Shown here piece by piece: positions 5,810 to 7,392 of a stretch of 7,392 bases of DNA. The first letter of the stretch is position 1. Each line of letters begins with the position of its first letter. Source of the stretch: an uncultured Erysipelotrichaceae bacterium (GTDB lineage: Bacteria > Bacillota_I > Bacilli_A > RF39 > UBA660); the NCBI GenBank assembly GCA_902803795.1, contig CADCRC010000113.1, positions 1-7,392 on the forward strand, in the 5' to 3' direction. Under the pieces are notes generated by a model. It did no database searches. It saw only the letters and a list, made by a program, of their open reading frames with translations, and had not been told where the DNA came from. The position numbers were made by a program, and so were the translations under genes.

Positions 5810-5815
5810 ATTATA
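5810..5815 (-). promoter_or_regulatory. -10 box (TATAAT) for the candidate small RNA
   Basis: A perfect TATAAT on the minus strand, placed so that a start 6-7 nt downstream falls at the first bases of the AATGGT outer stem (about 5804-5803). No convincing -35 lies 16-18 nt upstream (only AT-rich TATAAA/ATATAA-like sequence), so the promoter is tentative. Confidence 0.4.
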
Positions 5816-5993
5816 AAATATATCTTTTTCCTTTATATATAACACCAGATTAACTATCATTTTTTCATAGATAGTATTTTTATAATGGAGCTTAGCTTTC
5901 CATAAAACTTTTCCCACTATCTTATTCTTAATCTAATTATAAAGTAAATATCCTTTTTAAATAATACTTTTTCCTTAACATAATTTATAAATG
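5816..5993. other. AT-rich intergenic stretch with two weak hairpins, no gene seen
   Basis: Together with the elements already listed, this fills the 420-bp gap between the rhomboid and BspA-like genes. I see no open frame with a ribosome binding site. Two short inverted repeats are present: ACTATC/GATAGT (5853-5858 with 5870-5875), followed on the plus strand by a T-rich run, and ATGGA/TCCAT (5885-5889 with 5899-5903), with an inner GC pairing across a 2-nt bulge. A minus-strand TATAAT lies near 5938-5943 without a good -35. None is strong enough to call a functional element. Confidence 0.5.
5976..5992 (+). repeat. 17-bp exact direct repeat, copy 2
   Basis: The 17-mer TAACATAATTTATAAAT occurs here and again at 4977-4993 inside the murL/rhomboid divergent promoter region, in the same orientation. 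It is composed almost only of A and T, so chance is possible, but the match is exact and both copies are intergenic. Confidence 0.6.
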
Positions 5994-6025
5994 AAAAAGG
6001 AATATACATTTCTGTATATTCTTTT
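5994..6025 (-). terminator. Intrinsic terminator of the BspA-like gene
   Basis: An inverted repeat with AATATACA (6001-6008) pairing TGTATATT (6013-6020), loop of 4 nt, extended outward by AAAAG/CTTTT with one bulged G. On the minus strand the stem runs into CCTTTTT, a proper U-tract. The stop codon TAA (6026-6024) lies at the base of the hairpin, so transcription ends almost directly at the end of translation. Confidence 0.85.
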
Positions 6026-7392
6026 ATGGTGTTGGGGTAAACGTACCACCACTCCATGTTCCTTGTACTTTTGTGAATTCTGGATGTGTTGGTGTATCTG
6101 TGAACATATAAGAATAATTTGCATTTGGAGAAATATTCCAATTATCAATTGAATTTGTTATTTCTAATTTTCTATTATTAAAGAACATATAAGAATAATC
6201 CTCAACATTTTGAACATTCCAATTTTCAATAGCTGTAATATCTATTAAATTTGAATTATTTTGAAACATTGCCGACATATTAGTAGCTTTTGACATATCC
6301 CAGTTTTCTAATCCTTCTAAAGTCTTTATACCAGAATTATATCCAAAGCAATTTCTAAAATCAATAACTTTAGAAACATCCCAATTTTTTAAAGAGGTTA
6401 TATCTTCTATTTTTAAATAAGTAAATACAGCCAACATTGATTGAACATTACTTGTATCCCAATCTTCTAATCCTTCCAAATTAATCGCACTTTGACTAAA
6501 TTTTGTAAAAGTCCCAAACATCATCTTAACATTGGATACATTCCAATTTTTTAAAGGTAATAAACTATCTAAAGCACAATTTTGAAATACTTCAACTAAA
6601 TAATCAACATTGAAAGCATCAAACGTTTCAACACCTGATATATCTTCTAATATTGTCATATTATTAAACATACCATCAATATTTGCATTTAGACTAGGTG
6701 TTTTATCCTCACTCCACCAATATATTATTCCATTATCAAACCACATATATATTGGGTATTCAGAATCAGTTGCTGATACAATATTTTCTTCTTGTTTATT
6801 AGCTTCACTTGGTTCTACTTCAGAATATTTTATTGCTTTTATATTTTCATCTTTAAAAGTATATCCATTAGTTACTGTAGATGTATCATCACCTGCTAAC
6901 TGTTTCATCTTAACATTAACTTCTTTTCCGGTTAAGAATACTGCTTCTCTTGCATCAATTACTAGTTCATTTTCTATCTCTAGGGAATGTCTACATAATG
7001 CTTGTACTCCAAATGGTATAATGAGACAAAGTAAAAATAAATAAGCACTCTTTCTTTTTCCCATAAAGGAAAGAAAAAACCCGATGATTAAAATAATAAA
7101 AACGATTATTCCAAAACTACTACCTGTAACGGGATTTTCAAGAATCTCTTCTACAAGATTGTTATTTGTTAAATTCAGTTTTACTACTTGGGTATCCTGA
7201 TAAAGTCCATTTTCTAAAGTAGAAGAATCCATCTTTTTTTTATAAACTACTTTTAAGAAAAGAACTTTTTCTTCTCCTCCTTTCATAAAATTATTTCCGT
7301 CTTCATAATCTACTTCATAATCAATATAATCCGTATCAAGATTAAGTGACTTTTCATCAAAATAATAATCTTCATTTGAAGTATTTTTTAAA
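6024..7392 (-). CDS. BspA-like surface protein with DUF285 repeats, C-terminal part (5'-partial)
   Basis: The frame is open from the right edge to TAA at 6024 (455 codons). The ATG at 7286 lacks a good ribosome binding site, and the 35 codons before it look coding (acidic, DYYFDEKSLNLDTDYIDY), so the start lies outside. Numbering from that ATG: residues 1-48 resemble the end of an extracellular beta domain; NPVTG (51-55) is followed by a hydrophobic helix (56-74) and GKRK, a sorting-signal layout; a second hydrophobic helix (81-97) ends in VQALC; a loop of about 100 residues follows; and residues about 205-400 hold at least six repeats of roughly 25 residues with the DUF285/BspA pattern, such as LKNWNVSNVKMMF, LEDWDTSNVQSML, LENWDMSKATNMSAMF and IENWNVQNVEDYSYMF. 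Such leucine-rich-type repeats occur in adhesins and surface proteins of host-associated bacteria. It ends in a short TWSGGTFTPTP tail with no C-terminal anchor. The likely topology is a two-helix hairpin with both flanks outside, which is inferred. Confidence 0.88.
   Translation of the reverse strand, partial: LKNTSNEDYYFDEKSLNLDTDYIDYEVDYEDGNNFMKGGEEKVLFLKVVYKKKMDSSTLENGLYQDTQVVKLNLTNNNLVEEILENPVTGSSFGIIVFIILIIGFFLSFMGKRKSAYLFLLCLIIPFGVQALCRHSLEIENELVIDAREAVFLTGKEVNVKMKQLAGDDTSTVTNGYTFKDENIKAIKYSEVEPSEANKQEENIVSATDSEYPIYMWFDNGIIYWWSEDKTPSLNANIDGMFNNMTILEDISGVETFDAFNVDYLVEVFQNCALDSLLPLKNWNVSNVKMMFGTFTKFSQSAINLEGLEDWDTSNVQSMLAVFTYLKIEDITSLKNWDVSKVIDFRNCFGYNSGIKTLEGLENWDMSKATNMSAMFQNNSNLIDITAIENWNVQNVEDYSYMFFNNRKLEITNSIDNWNISPNANYSYMFTDTPTHPEFTKVQGTWSGGTFTPTP

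Noticed and set aside
5917..6141. Minus-strand open frame of 74 codons across the end of the BspA-like gene
   Set aside because: It overlaps the repeat region in another frame and runs through the terminator hairpin; the product is not protein-like and has no start signal.
6610..7044. Plus-strand open frame of 144 codons antisense to the BspA-like gene
   Set aside because: The opposite strand carries clear DUF285 repeats, membrane segments and a terminator; this frame has no ribosome binding site and no family features.
1..7392. Mollicute-type code with TGA as tryptophan
   Set aside because: Conserved tryptophans, such as those in the DUF285 repeats and WXG motifs, use TGG, and murL ends at TGA in the ATGA overlap with murD2.

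Overview
The window is very AT-rich (GC about a quarter or less by eye). Its ribosome binding sites are strong AGGAGG/GAGGTG types, spacing is very tight, the standard genetic code is used (TGG for Trp, TGA as a real stop), and it carries WXG100-type secretion proteins and a BspA-like surface protein. This fits a low-GC Gram-positive (Bacillota/Bacilli, possibly a host-associated uncultured lineage). The placement is inferred from style and gene content, not from a marker gene.

Left two thirds (1-4955, all on the minus strand): one compact operon read right to left. It starts with murL and murD2, the pair that builds the D-glutamate residue of peptidoglycan by a non-standard route. MurD2 adds L-Glu to UDP-MurNAc-L-Ala, and MurL then epimerises that terminal L-Glu to D-Glu. 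Three small or medium helical proteins of the WXG100/type VII secretion style follow: 98 aa, 423 aa with a Gly-Ser linker and a separate C-terminal domain, and 137 aa. A fourth related gene runs off the left edge. Genes overlap or are 1-5 nt apart, and each ribosome binding site lies in or on the end of the preceding gene, so translational coupling is likely throughout.

Middle (4956-5636): a short divergent promoter region with a near-perfect 13-bp inverted repeat separates murL from a plus-strand rhomboid intramembrane protease gene, which ends in its own intrinsic terminator.

Intergenic block (5604-6023): no protein gene is seen. It contains a compact, locally GC-rich structured element (about 5737-5804) with several mutually exclusive pairings. 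A minus-strand -10 box precedes it and a minus-strand terminator follows, so together they look like an independent small RNA of about 115 nt. The terminator of the next gene also lies here.

Right end (6024-7392, minus strand): the 3' part of a BspA-like surface protein with at least six DUF285-type repeats. Its N-terminal part carries an unusual internal NPVTG + membrane segment + Lys/Arg signal, followed at once by a signal-peptide-like second hydrophobic segment. The true start lies beyond the right edge.

The most notable points are the physical linkage of the alternative D-Glu peptidoglycan pathway to a WXG secretion cassette, the candidate structured RNA at 5690-5804, and the odd mid-protein sorting-type signal.
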